This document shows, piece after piece, positions 20,746-30,162 of a stretch of DNA of 64,000 nt; the first letter of the stretch is position 1, and the number at the start of each line of letters is the position of its first letter. The stretch is from Shewanella psychropiezotolerans. GTDB taxonomy: Bacteria > Pseudomonadota > Gammaproteobacteria > Enterobacterales > Shewanellaceae. The position numbers and the translations under genes are program-made. The stretch lies in assembly GCF_007197555.1 (NCBI RefSeq), contig NZ_CP041614.1, positions 3,092,001-3,156,000 on the forward strand. The letters run 5' to 3'. The notes under the pieces were generated by a model. That model had not been told where the DNA came from and did no database searches. It worked only from the letters and a program-made list of their open reading frames with translations.

Positions 20746-20919
20746 TTATTCATCTTCGGGTTTATCTTTTTCCATTAACCGATAGAGCCTTAACGTCACA
20801 AAGGTCACTAAGCCGATAAAGAGCGGTAAGATAAAAATCCCCAGCTGTGCCTTGAAGTGAAAAATAGCCCATGCCATGAGTAGGCTTATCGCGATTGTGC
20901 TTAATATCTTAACATTCAT
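20746..20919 (-). CDS. Small membrane protein
   Basis: A 57-residue protein with two hydrophobic segments (about residues 4-18 and 24-42) and a charged tail (RLMEKDKPEDE). The start ATG 20919 is chosen because GGAGAT lies 5 nt upstream; the longer frame to 20979 would place that site inside the gene. It sits just upstream of dacB on the same strand with an 82-nt gap. Family not recognised. Confidence 0.6.
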   Translation of the reverse strand: MNVKILSTIAISLLMAWAIFHFKAQLGIFILPLFIGLVTFVTLRLYRLMEKDKPEDE

Positions 20920-21278
20920 TATTATCTCCATATCGATTGTTTTGACGAGTCGGCTATTATAACCAAAGTTTGAATTCAATGCCGTGTCCAGTGAAAGATA
21001 TTAATATCAATTAAGCTAAGTTTTCGTTGCCGATGCTACAACTGGGTTGCATAGCTTGGGTAATACCGATAAATTGCTGTGAACATTATTCACATTAGTT
21101 CGATCTGCTATGCAAGTCGGTTAGTGCTTAATTTGAGCGCTTTGTGCACTCAAATCTGCATTTGCTCGAAATACGTACACTTCTTATAGTCTTATGCTGC
21201 AAAAATGGAGAAAACCCTTGCCCAATGGGGTGTAAATCGGTAATTTCTATCCCCTTATGATTTATATAAGGGATCGAT
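20920..21278. other. Intergenic region before DUF1904
   Basis: A 359-nt gap between divergent genes. A short hairpin (CCCTTAT / ATAAGGG, 21253-21271) overlaps the ribosome-binding site AAGGGA of the DUF1904 gene and could modulate its translation. Nothing else was recognised. Confidence 0.4.
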
Positions 21279-21611
21279 ATGCCTCATATTCGTATGCGCG
21301 GACTACCTGAAGACGCTGTAGCCAGCCTGAGCCGTACATTACTCGCACAATTAGCCGAGTTATGTCGGATCGATGCTCAAGGGTTTACCTTGGACTGGAT
21401 ACCAAGTACAAGTTACCGCGATGGCAAAGTCGATCTGAGTACGACACAAGTTGAAGTACTCTGGTTCCCTAAAGATCCCGATACCCACGATAAAGTAGAG
21501 CAAGCGATCCGTAAAGCCATCACATCGGCTTATCCGGAGTTGCAGCATCTGGCTGTAATGTTTAGCGCATTAGACCCGAGCACCTACTACCGTGACGGAA
21601 AGCATTTTTAA
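21279..21611 (+). CDS. DUF1904 family protein
   Basis: A 110-residue protein beginning MPHIRMRGLPEDAVASLS, typical of DUF1904, which has a tautomerase-like fold in distant relatives. Function unknown. It is 11 nt upstream of the chosen pssA start, and the pssA ribosome-binding site abuts its stop codon, so the two are very probably co-transcribed. Confidence 0.85.
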   Translation: MPHIRMRGLPEDAVASLSRTLLAQLAELCRIDAQGFTLDWIPSTSYRDGKVDLSTTQVEVLWFPKDPDTHDKVEQAIRKAITSAYPELQHLAVMFSALDPSTYYRDGKHF

Positions 21612-21622
21612 AGGAGATGACC

Positions 21623-22936
21623 TTGCTTGATAAGCTTGGTGGAATACCAATCCAACCCGACGCATTACAATGGTTGCTTACGCCCAAAGCCTTAAAGGCT
21701 GAACTCTTAACGCGTATCGCCGCTGCGGTTAATTCAATCTATATCGCCGCCCTTTATCTCGAAGATGATGAGGCGGGCCGAGAGATCTTAGCGGCATTAA
21801 TGTCAGCCAAAGACAAGAACCCTGAACTCGACATCAAGGTCTTAGTCGATTTCCATCGCGCCAGGCGAGGCCTGATAGGTCATAAGGGTGACAGTGGGAA
21901 TTATCAGATGTATCGCAAGGTGATGCAGGCTGCTAAGCATCCAATCGAAATTTTAGGTGTACCGGTCAAATCTCGTGAGTTTTTGGGCGTACTGCATCTT
22001 AAAGGATATATTGTCGATGACGCCGTGATATACAGTGGTGCCAGCATCAATGATATCTACCTGCATCAAGGTGAAAAATACCGCTTCGATCGATATCATG
22101 TGATGGAATCGGCTGAACTGGCGCGATCCATGAGGCAGATGATTCAAACCTATTTGGTACAAGATCCCGCGGTTTGCTCACTGACTCAAGATAAAGCTAC
22201 AGAATCTCTGCCTGATAAACACGATATCCGTACACTCAAGTCACGTTTAGCTAAGGCGAGCTATCAATATGAATCCACCACCATAGGCAATCGCGTCACG
22301 CCTTTAGTGGGTTTAGGCAGGAAGAAAAACAAGCTCAATAAGATAGTCGTCGATATGGTGGCGCAATCAAAAGATGCCTTGTTTATCTGTACTCCCTATT
22401 TTAACCCACCTTACATACTGGCACGTGCCTTAGCTAAGCATCTTAAAGACGGTAAGCGTATCGATATCGTAGTGGGGGATAAAACCGCCAATGATTTCTA
22501 TATTCCGCCAGAGCAAGATTTCTCAACTATAGGAGCCTTGCCATACATGTATGAGCAGTCTCTTCGAAAATTCGCCAAGCGTCAGCAATGGGCGGTGGAG
22601 AATGGCCAACTCAATATTCATCTCTGGAAAGATGGCATAAATAGCTATCATCTCAAGGGGATCAGTGCCGACAGTAAACGTCATTTGCTCACCGGCAGTA
22701 ACTTAAATCCTCGTGCATGGGCGCTGGATCTGGAGAATGGCTTATTGCTCCATGATGAGTGCGGTGCCTGGAAGGATAAGTTTGAACAGGAGCAGGCGCA
22801 TATCCTGCAGCACACAGAGCGCTTGTATCATTACAGCCAGATAGAGACACTAAACAAGTATCCGGCTCCGGTGCGTAAGATAATGACTCGTATCAGGCGC
22901 CTAAAAGCAGACTTCCTGCTAAGACGTATTCTTTAG
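21623..22936 (+). CDS. pssA: CDP-diacylglycerol-serine O-phosphatidyltransferase (PLD-type)
   Basis: The E. coli-type phosphatidylserine synthase of the phospholipase D superfamily; it commits CDP-diacylglycerol to phosphatidylethanolamine synthesis. Both HKD-like halves are present (VLHLKGYIVDDAVIYSGAS; YHLKGISADSKRHLLTGSN). DKTANDFYIPP and NPRAWALDLEN are near-identical to E. coli PssA. I choose TTG 21623: AAGGAG at 21611-21616 touches the upstream ATG (21617), leaving no spacer, while TTG has a normal 6-nt spacing and yields MLDK, like E. coli MLSK. Confidence 0.93.
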   Translation: MLDKLGGIPIQPDALQWLLTPKALKAELLTRIAAAVNSIYIAALYLEDDEAGREILAALMSAKDKNPELDIKVLVDFHRARRGLIGHKGDSGNYQMYRKVMQAAKHPIEILGVPVKSREFLGVLHLKGYIVDDAVIYSGASINDIYLHQGEKYRFDRYHVMESAELARSMRQMIQTYLVQDPAVCSLTQDKATESLPDKHDIRTLKSRLAKASYQYESTTIGNRVTPLVGLGRKKNKLNKIVVDMVAQSKDALFICTPYFNPPYILARALAKHLKDGKRIDIVVGDKTANDFYIPPEQDFSTIGALPYMYEQSLRKFAKRQQWAVENGQLNIHLWKDGINSYHLKGISADSKRHLLTGSNLNPRAWALDLENGLLLHDECGAWKDKFEQEQAHILQHTERLYHYSQIETLNKYPAPVRKIMTRIRRLKADFLLRRIL

Positions 22937-22946
22937 GCTTCAAGTA

Positions 22947-22973
22947 AGGTCCTGACCATCGTGATCAGGACCT
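22947..22973 (+). terminator. Possible terminator after pssA
   Basis: A 9-bp stem (AGGTCCTGA / TCAGGACCT) with a 9-nt loop lies 11 nt after the stop codon. It has no T run, so it may be only an mRNA 3' stabilising hairpin. Confidence 0.4.
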
Positions 22974-23056
22974 CGTCTATAAAATCTCAATTCTCACCTA
23001 TTAAGTGTTGTCTCTTACCTAGCGACTAAATACCTAAAATCTATTAGTAGAATAAA

Positions 23057-24292
23057 TCAAGTACTGGCAGAATTGTGGCCCAAATCTGAACCCATTTTGG
23101 CGTAATTCAGTGCCAGCATGACTAAGAAGACCATGATGGCGCACAAGACTCCGACACTGAGTTGACCGTGCATGGGCACCAGTGACATCAAGAGCGCTGC
23201 CAGTCCCGCGCCGAAGTTCTGCAGACCACCGAGTAGGGCGCCTGCAACACCCGCATGGCGGGGAAATGGCTCCAGTGCCGCCGAGGTCAGCACCGGAAAC
23301 AGCATGCCGGCACCGCTAAAGAAGAGAATCGAACCTAGGAGCAGGCTCCAGCCAATCACTAAGTTTGACAGACCAGGGATCAAGATAAACAGAGTACCGG
23401 CCCCCAGAAGCGCCACACTTCGATAAACGACGCTGTGTTTGTTATCTATTTTGGCTGCATAGTATGCACCTGCCAGGTAACCCGGTATTGGTGCCACAAA
23501 ATAGCAGCTGACCCAGAAAGGTGACAATTTGAGAAACTGACCATAAAAGATACCGGCAACAGCCTCGAAAGCGGCAATGCCGGCGAAGGTGGCAACCAGG
23601 CAGAGCAGATAACTCTTAAACTTCCTATTGGAGAGTACGAAGCGGTATGAGGCTAACACCGACTCAGGCTTTCGCTGTGTGATGGGCAGCGACTCCTTAA
23701 ATTTGAACATGATCAGCAGGAGTACCAGGATGCCGAATGCGGCGAGCAGATCGTATACCGATTGCCAACCAAAATAATGGGTCATAAAGCTGCCGACAAA
23801 AGGGGCTATTAGGGGAGAAAATACCACGGCCATTGAGATATAACTGTTAACTCTGACCAGAGGCTCACCGAAGTAATGATCCCGCGGAATACTGCGACAC
23901 AAGGCTCCGGCACTGGCGGTCCCCGCTCCCTGCAGTAAGGTTGCCGCGATGAGTAATTGGTAGTTGGTGGCAAAGCTGGCGAGCAGGGCACCGAGAATAA
24001 AAATACTCAAGCCAACGATTAATACTGGTTTGCGACCGTATCTGTCGGAGGCGGGACCATAGATAAATTGCAGTAAGCCATAGGACAGCAGATAACAGGC
24101 CATGATGGCTTGAAGTTGCCCCGGTGATGCATGGAAGCTAGCCGTTATGTCTGGAAGCGCGGGAACGAAGATGGTCTGAGCCATCTGGCCGCAGGCGACC
24201 ATCATAACGATTAGGAAAATTAGGGATGAGAAACCCGTTTCCTGACCGTGATTTTTTCCGGTAGAAACAGGTGTTGACTGAGGGCCGGTCAT
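23057..24292 (-). CDS. MFS multidrug exporter, EmrD-like
   Basis: A 411-residue major facilitator with about 12 membrane helices, of the drug:H+ antiporter DHA1 group. It resembles E. coli EmrD through most of its length: GQMAQTIFVPALPDI, LLSYGLLQFIYGPASDRYGRKPV (motif A), GAGTASAG, IAAFEAVAGIFYG and GAGMLFPVLTSAALEPFP. ATG 24292 has GGAG 6 nt upstream. EmrD exports uncouplers and amphipathic compounds in E. coli; the substrate here is unknown. Confidence 0.88.
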   Translation of the reverse strand: MTGPQSTPVSTGKNHGQETGFSSLIFLIVMMVACGQMAQTIFVPALPDITASFHASPGQLQAIMACYLLSYGLLQFIYGPASDRYGRKPVLIVGLSIFILGALLASFATNYQLLIAATLLQGAGTASAGALCRSIPRDHYFGEPLVRVNSYISMAVVFSPLIAPFVGSFMTHYFGWQSVYDLLAAFGILVLLLIMFKFKESLPITQRKPESVLASYRFVLSNRKFKSYLLCLVATFAGIAAFEAVAGIFYGQFLKLSPFWVSCYFVAPIPGYLAGAYYAAKIDNKHSVVYRSVALLGAGTLFILIPGLSNLVIGWSLLLGSILFFSGAGMLFPVLTSAALEPFPRHAGVAGALLGGLQNFGAGLAALLMSLVPMHGQLSVGVLCAIMVFLVMLALNYAKMGSDLGHNSAST

Positions 24293-24632
24293 GATGACTC
24301 CAAAAGGATAAAACAGGGGTTTGATAAGGAAGCGGCATCATACTGGGTACTGAAACAAATTCAATGGATAACAACCCTTATTATCAGGCATTTATTCTCA
24401 TCGTTTTCATCAATTTTTCTAAGGTGAAAAGGCTGTAATTATTAGTTTACGTTTTGTATGGTTAAGGTTAACCATGAAATAAGTCGATAACATGGCATTG
24501 AGGCGAGCTCATCACCTCAGAGGGGGTAATCTTGCAGGTAGCTGAAAACTATTGTGTGGTGTTCGGCCCGATAGTAAAATAGCGGATGTGCCGATAACGG
24601 CTATCAAAAAATTTAATCACAAATGACGAGTT
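24293..24632. other. Divergent intergenic region emrD-like/tapT-like
   Basis: Apart from the 18-bp palindrome, this 340-nt region shows no gene or terminator. Confidence 0.5.
24458..24475. promoter_or_regulatory. Perfect 18-bp palindrome between divergent genes
   Basis: ATGGTTAA-GG-TTAACCAT is a perfect inverted repeat placed about midway between the emrD-like gene (166 nt away) and the tapT-like gene (158 nt away). It has the size of a dimeric repressor operator. The binding protein is unknown. Confidence 0.5.
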
Positions 24633-25391
24633 ATGAATCTTAAGCAACACGCTATCCACAAGCTTTACCAATACCGTAAGGCGATCTCCACCCGGCCTTA
24701 TGGAGCCAGGGGCAAGAACCTGATCAGATGTGAGCTGTGTTTACTGGCACAGACATATTGCACCTGTCAGAGTCGCCGCCAACTGGTGTCTGATAATGCA
24801 TTTTTACTCATCATGTATGATGATGAGGTGCTAAAACCGAGTAATAGTGGTCGCCTCATCGCAGATCTGATCCCCGATACCTATGCCTATATCTGGTCCA
24901 GAACCCAGGCAAACCGAAAAATGTTGGCATTGATACAAGATCCTCGTTATCAGCCTTTCGTCATCTTTCCTGGTGAATATGCCTACCCAGATCAAACAGT
25001 GGTCAGTGAGCTTAAGCCCACAGGTTTAGATAGCGCTAAGAAACCACTGTTTATTATGCTAGACGGTAGCTGGCGCGAAGCGATTAAGATGTTTCGCAAG
25101 AGCCCTTACTTACATGATTTGCCATTGCTCTCTTTTACCCCTGAGACCCTTGCCAAGTACGGTTTGAGAAAGGGCAGCCGGGATTTTCAGCTTGGCACAG
25201 CCGAAGTGGCAGTATTGGCATTAGCGGCGTCGGGTGAGAAGGGTAATGCCGAGGCGCTGAGTATCTGGTTTGAGCTGTTTATCGCCGCTTCGATGTTTAG
25301 TCGAAGTCGTCAAAGCAATAAAGATCTCAGTCCCCTGAATCAACTCTCAGAAGAGTTTACGCAAATGGTTGACGTAAAACCTTCTCGGTAA
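24633..25391 (+). CDS. DTW-domain tRNA-uridine aminocarboxypropyltransferase (TapT/YfiP-like)
   Basis: A 252-residue DTW protein. The N-terminal zinc-site cysteines are Cys33, Cys36, Cys43 and Cys45 (CELCLLAQTYCTC). The DTW-region motif is LDGSWREAIKMFRKSPYL, where E. coli YfiP has LDATWSEARKMFRKSPYL. E. coli TapT/YfiP makes acp3U in tRNA from SAM. The first motif residues are DGSW rather than D-x-TW, a mild deviation. The ribosome-binding site is weak. Target position is not testable from sequence. Confidence 0.85.
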   Translation: MNLKQHAIHKLYQYRKAISTRPYGARGKNLIRCELCLLAQTYCTCQSRRQLVSDNAFLLIMYDDEVLKPSNSGRLIADLIPDTYAYIWSRTQANRKMLALIQDPRYQPFVIFPGEYAYPDQTVVSELKPTGLDSAKKPLFIMLDGSWREAIKMFRKSPYLHDLPLLSFTPETLAKYGLRKGSRDFQLGTAEVAVLALAASGEKGNAEALSIWFELFIAASMFSRSRQSNKDLSPLNQLSEEFTQMVDVKPSR

Positions 25392-25771
25392 GTCTCACTT
25401 TATTCAGGTCTGGCTTTTGCCCAGCCTAGACCTGGTTTTATTCGTTTTACCCTCTTTATCTCTTCCATTGTCTTGATCGTACGTAAAATACCGCAACAGT
25501 TAAGTCGGTGTTCCACTCAAAAAAAATCAATACTCTCCTGCATTTCAATTACACAGTTTCAACAGCTAAGAAAAAAATGCGCTATTTGCGTGTATTTGTT
25601 GAGCGTTTATTGGTCAACCCTGTATTAAAGTTAACATTCTCTTGCTGTTACAGTTGTTTAGAACTTACAATTACATTTGATTAACTTAATGAATATTTCT
25701 TTATCGGACACATTAGTTGATTGTAAATCGAACAAAAATAGGCATCCGATCATCAAATACAATTTTGGGAC
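25392..25771. other. Region upstream of the RND efflux operon
   Basis: A 380-nt AT-rich gap that contains the hairpin above and should hold the pump promoter. I found no clear regulator-binding palindrome, and no regulator gene is adjacent. Confidence 0.45.
25405..25440 (+). terminator. Hairpin after tapT-like gene
   Basis: CAGGTCTGGC pairs with GCCTAGACCTG with one bulge (25405-25434) and is followed by GTTTTATTCGTTTT. Confidence 0.6.
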
Positions 25772-26995
25772 ATGAATATGGCACAGGTTTTCACACGTTC
25801 AGCGCTCACCTTAGCGTTGCTCATAGGCGCTGCAACATTGATAGGTTGTGAGAAGGATGTGCCCCCAATTACCCCGAAATTAGTGGTCGTCGAGCAGGTC
25901 ACTACGGCCACTGTGCCACTCTATGGAAATTATGTGGGGATCACTCAGGCTTCACTCGATGTAGAGGTGAGAGCGCGTGTTGATGGTTTTGTTGAAGATA
26001 AGAGTTTCATCGAAGGCAGCGCGGTGAAAGAAGGTACTGTGCTTTATCGGATCGATAATCGTCCTTATCTCGCCGTCGTGAACCGACTGAACGCCAATGT
26101 CGAGTCACAGCAATCTATGCTAGATAAGGCCAGACGTGATGTCGACAGATTAAAACCTCTCTACGAGCAAGATGCCGCCAGTCAGCTGGATTTCGACAAT
26201 GCCTTGTCAGTCCTATCCCAATCAAGATCGAGTCTGGCTGCGAGCAAGGCGGAATTGGAAGAAGCTGAGTTAGAGTTAAGTTATACAGAAATACGCTCAC
26301 CCATATCAGGGCTGGTCAGTCGCTCAGAAGTCGACATAGGTGCCCTGGTGGGGAGCAGTGGCCAGTCATTGTTGACCCGAGTGAAACGGGTAGACCCTAT
26401 CTATGTGACATTTAACATGTCGGCGCTGGATTATCTCAATGCCAGGAGACGCATGACCAGCTATAGCGAACAAAAAGAGGCTGAGGCCGAAGGTAAAGCG
26501 GTCGAAGGCTTTGTGACCATCACCTTGCCCGATAACAGTGAGTATCGCTATCTTGGTGACGTACGTTTTACCGACCCATCGGTCAATCCAGAGACAGGGA
26601 CATTCCAGGTACGAGCCGAGTTGCCCAATCCAGATAAAGAGCTGCTCCCGGGTCAATATACCAATGTACGTATCAAGCTCAATGAGGTGAGTAACGCCAT
26701 CGTTATTCCGCAGAAAGCCACTCAAGTCGAGCAAGGCGGAGTCTATGTGATGGTGGTGCTACCCGATCATAAAGTGGAACGCCGTTTTATCGTGATTGAA
26801 CATCAGGGGAAAATGGGTGTAGTGGTTAAGAGCGGCCTCAAGGCGGGAGAGCTGGTTATTGTCGAAGGCATGCACCGCGTTCGTCACGGACAATTGGCCG
26901 AGCCCTTAACCGCGGAGCAATATCTTAAGCAGGAAGACACTAAGCAGAAGGAGCAGGCACTCAAACAGCAGGCACTAGAGCAGGAGCAGAAATAA
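25772..26995 (+). CDS. RND efflux membrane fusion lipoprotein (AcrA/MexA family)
   Basis: A 407-residue periplasmic adaptor, lipid-anchored: the signal peptide ends in the lipobox LIGC with Cys26. The lipoyl/barrel-sandwich halves flank a coiled-coil hairpin (about residues 100-165, ending SYTEIRSPISGLVSRSEV). The beta-barrel segment includes NPETGTFQVRAELPNPD and LLPGQYTNV. It bridges the inner-membrane pump and the outer-membrane channel. Start at 25772 or 25778 is equally possible. Its stop overlaps the ATG of the transporter gene by one base. Confidence 0.93.
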   Translation: MNMAQVFTRSALTLALLIGAATLIGCEKDVPPITPKLVVVEQVTTATVPLYGNYVGITQASLDVEVRARVDGFVEDKSFIEGSAVKEGTVLYRIDNRPYLAVVNRLNANVESQQSMLDKARRDVDRLKPLYEQDAASQLDFDNALSVLSQSRSSLAASKAELEEAELELSYTEIRSPISGLVSRSEVDIGALVGSSGQSLLTRVKRVDPIYVTFNMSALDYLNARRRMTSYSEQKEAEAEGKAVEGFVTITLPDNSEYRYLGDVRFTDPSVNPETGTFQVRAELPNPDKELLPGQYTNVRIKLNEVSNAIVIPQKATQVEQGGVYVMVVLPDHKVERRFIVIEHQGKMGVVVKSGLKAGELVIVEGMHRVRHGQLAEPLTAEQYLKQEDTKQKEQALKQQALEQEQK

Positions 26996-29900
26996 TGGCT
27001 CAGTATTTCGTTAATCGTCCTGTCTTTGCCTGTGTTATCTCCATCGTTATCGTGCTGTTGGGCCTGATAGGCATGGTTAATCTGCCTATCGATCAATATC
27101 CCTATATTACTCCGCCTCAGGTCAAGGTTTCTGCATCATATCCGGGCGCGACGTCGACGACGGCGGCGGAGTCAGTGGCTACGCCCTTAGAGCAAGAGCT
27201 CAATGGCTTGCCTAATATGATCTACATGAGCTCCAAGAGTACTAATTCGGGTAGCGCTAATGTCACCATCACCTTCGATGTGGGCACCAACCCGGATCTC
27301 GCCGCGGTGGATGTGCAAAATTCGACCCAACAAGCCAGCGGCAGCTTGCCCATAGATGTACAAACCGAGGGAGTGACGGTATCGAAAGAAGCCTCGGTTG
27401 AGTTGCTCAAGCTGGCGTTGACCTCCAGCGATGAGCGCTATGATGAAATTTATCTGAGTAACTATGGCACCATCAACATCGAATCTGCGCTTAAACGCAT
27501 TCCCGGCGTCGGGCGGGTGCGTAACACTGGCGCACGAAGCTATTCGATGCGAGTCTGGTTAAAGCCTGATACCATGGCGGGCTATGGCCTGACTACGGCG
27601 GATGTGATCAGTGCTATCAAGGCGCAGAACAAGGAGTCTCCTGTGGGCACTATCGGTTCTCAGCCCAACAGCGACACGCTCAGTATGACCTTGCCAATTA
27701 CCGCCTCGGGCCGCATGAGCAGTGTGCCCGAATTTAATGAGATCATCGTTCGTGCCAATAATGACGGCTCCCTCATACGCCTCAGAGACATAGCTCAGAT
27801 TGAGCTCGGTTCATCCGCTTATACATTGCAGTCTCAGCTCAATGGTGCCAACGCCACCATCTTACAGGTCTATCTGTTACCAGGATCTAATGCCTTAGAG
27901 GTGACCAAAAACGTCAAGAAGGAGATGGCTAAGCTAGCTGAAAAGTTTCCTCAAGGCATGAATTGGGAAGTCTTCTTCGATGCATCCGTGTTTATCGAGA
28001 ATTCCATCGATGAGGTGGTTAAAACCTTAGTCGAAGCGCTTATTTTGGTCATCTTAGTCGTGTATCTGTTTCTGCAAAACATTCGCGCCACACTCATCCC
28101 TGCCATTGCTGTGCCAGTTTCCCTGATAGGCACAATGGCGGCCATGCTAGTGTTTGGCTTCACCATAAATACCGTGAGTCTGTTAGCCCTGGTGCTAGCT
28201 ATCGGCATAGTGGTGGATGATGCCATCGTGGTGGTAGAAAATGTCGAGCGCTTGATGAATGAAAATGGCCTCAGTCCGGCCGAGGCTACCCGCACCGCCA
28301 TGAAAGAGCTATCCGGGGCCCTGGTTGCCACAAGCTTGGTGCTCGCAGCCGTGTTTGTGCCTGTGTCATTCTTGTCTGGGATCACTGGCATCATGTACCG
28401 GGAGTTCGCGGTAGCCATCACAGTGGCTGTGCTTATCTCTACTGTGGTAGCCTTGACCCTGTCGCCAGCCTTATGTGCCTTATTGCTCAAACCCGGCGAC
28501 AAAGCCACATCGGGTTTCTTTAAATGGATAAACGACAGACTCGATACCAGTACCAGTAAGTATGTCGCCTTAGTAGCCCTAACCACTAAGCATGCCAAGA
28601 GAAGTTACCTTGTGTTTGCCCTTATGGTGGGCGGTGTGTATTTGATCATGTCTAACTTGCCGTCCAGCTTTATGCCCAATGAAGATCAGGGTAGGTTCTT
28701 TATCGACATGACCTTGCCCGATGGCGCGACGGTAAACCGCTCACAAGCCGTGCTTAAAAAAGCCGAAGCTAAGGTATTAGCCAATCCCGCCGTGGCCTAC
28801 TCATTTACCTTAGCCGGTGAAAACCGCCGCTCGGGTTCAAATCAGGCAAATGGTCAATTTGAAATAATCTTAAAGCCTTGGTCTGAGCGGGTAGAGAAAG
28901 ATGCCACTGTGCAAAAGGTGATGAAAGAGATCCAAGCTTCGTTGCAGGGAATATTGGAGGCAGAATTTAACAGCTATTTACCCTCCGCCGTGCCGGGACT
29001 CGGCAACGGAGCAGGCGTTGAAATGGAGTTGCAGGATACCTCAGGCACTAACTTCAGGGGCCTGATGGAAACAGCCGATGAATTGGTCGAGAAGCTTAAG
29101 CTGCAGCCGGAAATTGCCACCGCGGGCTTATCTCTACAGAGCGCCATTCCTCAACTGCATTTGACGGTCGATGAAGCTAAGGCCATGGCCATCGGAGTCA
29201 ATGTCGCCGATATCTATAGCACCATAAAGACCTTTACCGACTCATCCACGGTGAACGATTTTAACTTGTTCGGCCGTGTCTACCGGGTGAAGGTTCAGGC
29301 ACAAGAGAGCTATCGTCAGTTTCCCGAGCAGATTAAAGATTACTATGTGCGCTCGGCAACCGGGGCCATGGTGCCTATAGGTGTACTCGCTAAGTATGAT
29401 TACACGGTGGGACCCGCGGCGGTGACTCACTATAACCTGTTTTCCAGCGCCTCAATTAATGCTACACCTGCGCCGGGTTATGCCTCGGGTGATGTGATTA
29501 AGGCCATTGAGCGTGTGGCTGAGCCTTTGCTGCCTAAGGAGTTCAGTTATGAGTGGACCGGAATTACCTATCAAGAAGTGCAATCGGCCAACCAGACCAG
29601 TATTGCGGTCACCTTGGCCATGGTATTTGTCTTTTTGTTTCTCGCAGCCCTCTATGAAAGCTGGACTATTCCCATAGCCGTGTTGCTTATTGCGCCTATT
29701 GCCATGTTAGGTGCATCACTGGGCACCTTAGTGAGTGGCATGGAGAGTAACCTGTTTTTCCAGGTGGCCTTTATCGCGCTCATAGGGATGGCCGCCAAGA
29801 ACTCCATCTTGATCGTAGAGTTTGCTAATCAGCTGCACAAACAGGGGAAGAGTAGACTCGATGCCGCTTTGGAAGCGGCCAATATGCGTTTCAGACCCAT

Positions 29901-30162
29901 CTTGATGACCTCTATGGCCTTCATACTCGGTGTGCTGCCGCTGGTACTATCGGTTGGCCCAGGTGCTGTGAGCAGACAAAGTATCTCTATTCCTATTCTT
30001 TGCGGCATGATATTTGCGACAACAATAGGCATAGTCATGGTGCCACTGTTCTTCGTCACCACGGCGGGATGGCTTAAATCTAAGGTAAAACCAACAACAG
30101 ACGCTGAGGACAGCTCAGATACCGGGTCTAATGGATCAGTGGAGGGGTCGAGCCATGTTTAA
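26995..30162 (+). CDS. RND multidrug efflux transporter (AcrB/MexB family, HAE1)
   Basis: A 1055-residue inner-membrane proton/drug antiporter with 12 predicted helices and two large periplasmic loops. It starts MAQYFVNRPVFACVIS, and the proton-relay Asp pair is Asp408-Asp409 in GIVVDDAIVVVENVER. GMAAKNSILIVEFAN holds the conserved Lys, and FRPILMTSMAFILGVLPL is the second-half family signature. It forms a tripartite pump with the flanking genes; the tight overlaps indicate one operon. Substrate is not predictable from sequence. Confidence 0.96.
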   Translation: MAQYFVNRPVFACVISIVIVLLGLIGMVNLPIDQYPYITPPQVKVSASYPGATSTTAAESVATPLEQELNGLPNMIYMSSKSTNSGSANVTITFDVGTNPDLAAVDVQNSTQQASGSLPIDVQTEGVTVSKEASVELLKLALTSSDERYDEIYLSNYGTINIESALKRIPGVGRVRNTGARSYSMRVWLKPDTMAGYGLTTADVISAIKAQNKESPVGTIGSQPNSDTLSMTLPITASGRMSSVPEFNEIIVRANNDGSLIRLRDIAQIELGSSAYTLQSQLNGANATILQVYLLPGSNALEVTKNVKKEMAKLAEKFPQGMNWEVFFDASVFIENSIDEVVKTLVEALILVILVVYLFLQNIRATLIPAIAVPVSLIGTMAAMLVFGFTINTVSLLALVLAIGIVVDDAIVVVENVERLMNENGLSPAEATRTAMKELSGALVATSLVLAAVFVPVSFLSGITGIMYREFAVAITVAVLISTVVALTLSPALCALLLKPGDKATSGFFKWINDRLDTSTSKYVALVALTTKHAKRSYLVFALMVGGVYLIMSNLPSSFMPNEDQGRFFIDMTLPDGATVNRSQAVLKKAEAKVLANPAVAYSFTLAGENRRSGSNQANGQFEIILKPWSERVEKDATVQKVMKEIQASLQGILEAEFNSYLPSAVPGLGNGAGVEMELQDTSGTNFRGLMETADELVEKLKLQPEIATAGLSLQSAIPQLHLTVDEAKAMAIGVNVADIYSTIKTFTDSSTVNDFNLFGRVYRVKVQAQESYRQFPEQIKDYYVRSATGAMVPIGVLAKYDYTVGPAAVTHYNLFSSASINATPAPGYASGDVIKAIERVAEPLLPKEFSYEWTGITYQEVQSANQTSIAVTLAMVFVFLFLAALYESWTIPIAVLLIAPIAMLGASLGTLVSGMESNLFFQVAFIALIGMAAKNSILIVEFANQLHKQGKSRLDAALEAANMRFRPILMTSMAFILGVLPLVLSVGPGAVSRQSISIPILCGMIFATTIGIVMVPLFFVTTAGWLKSKVKPTTDAEDSSDTGSNGSVEGSSHV

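Noticed and set aside
27951..28598. 215-codon minus-strand frame inside the RND transporter gene
   Set aside because: It is an antisense shadow of a clearly conserved gene.
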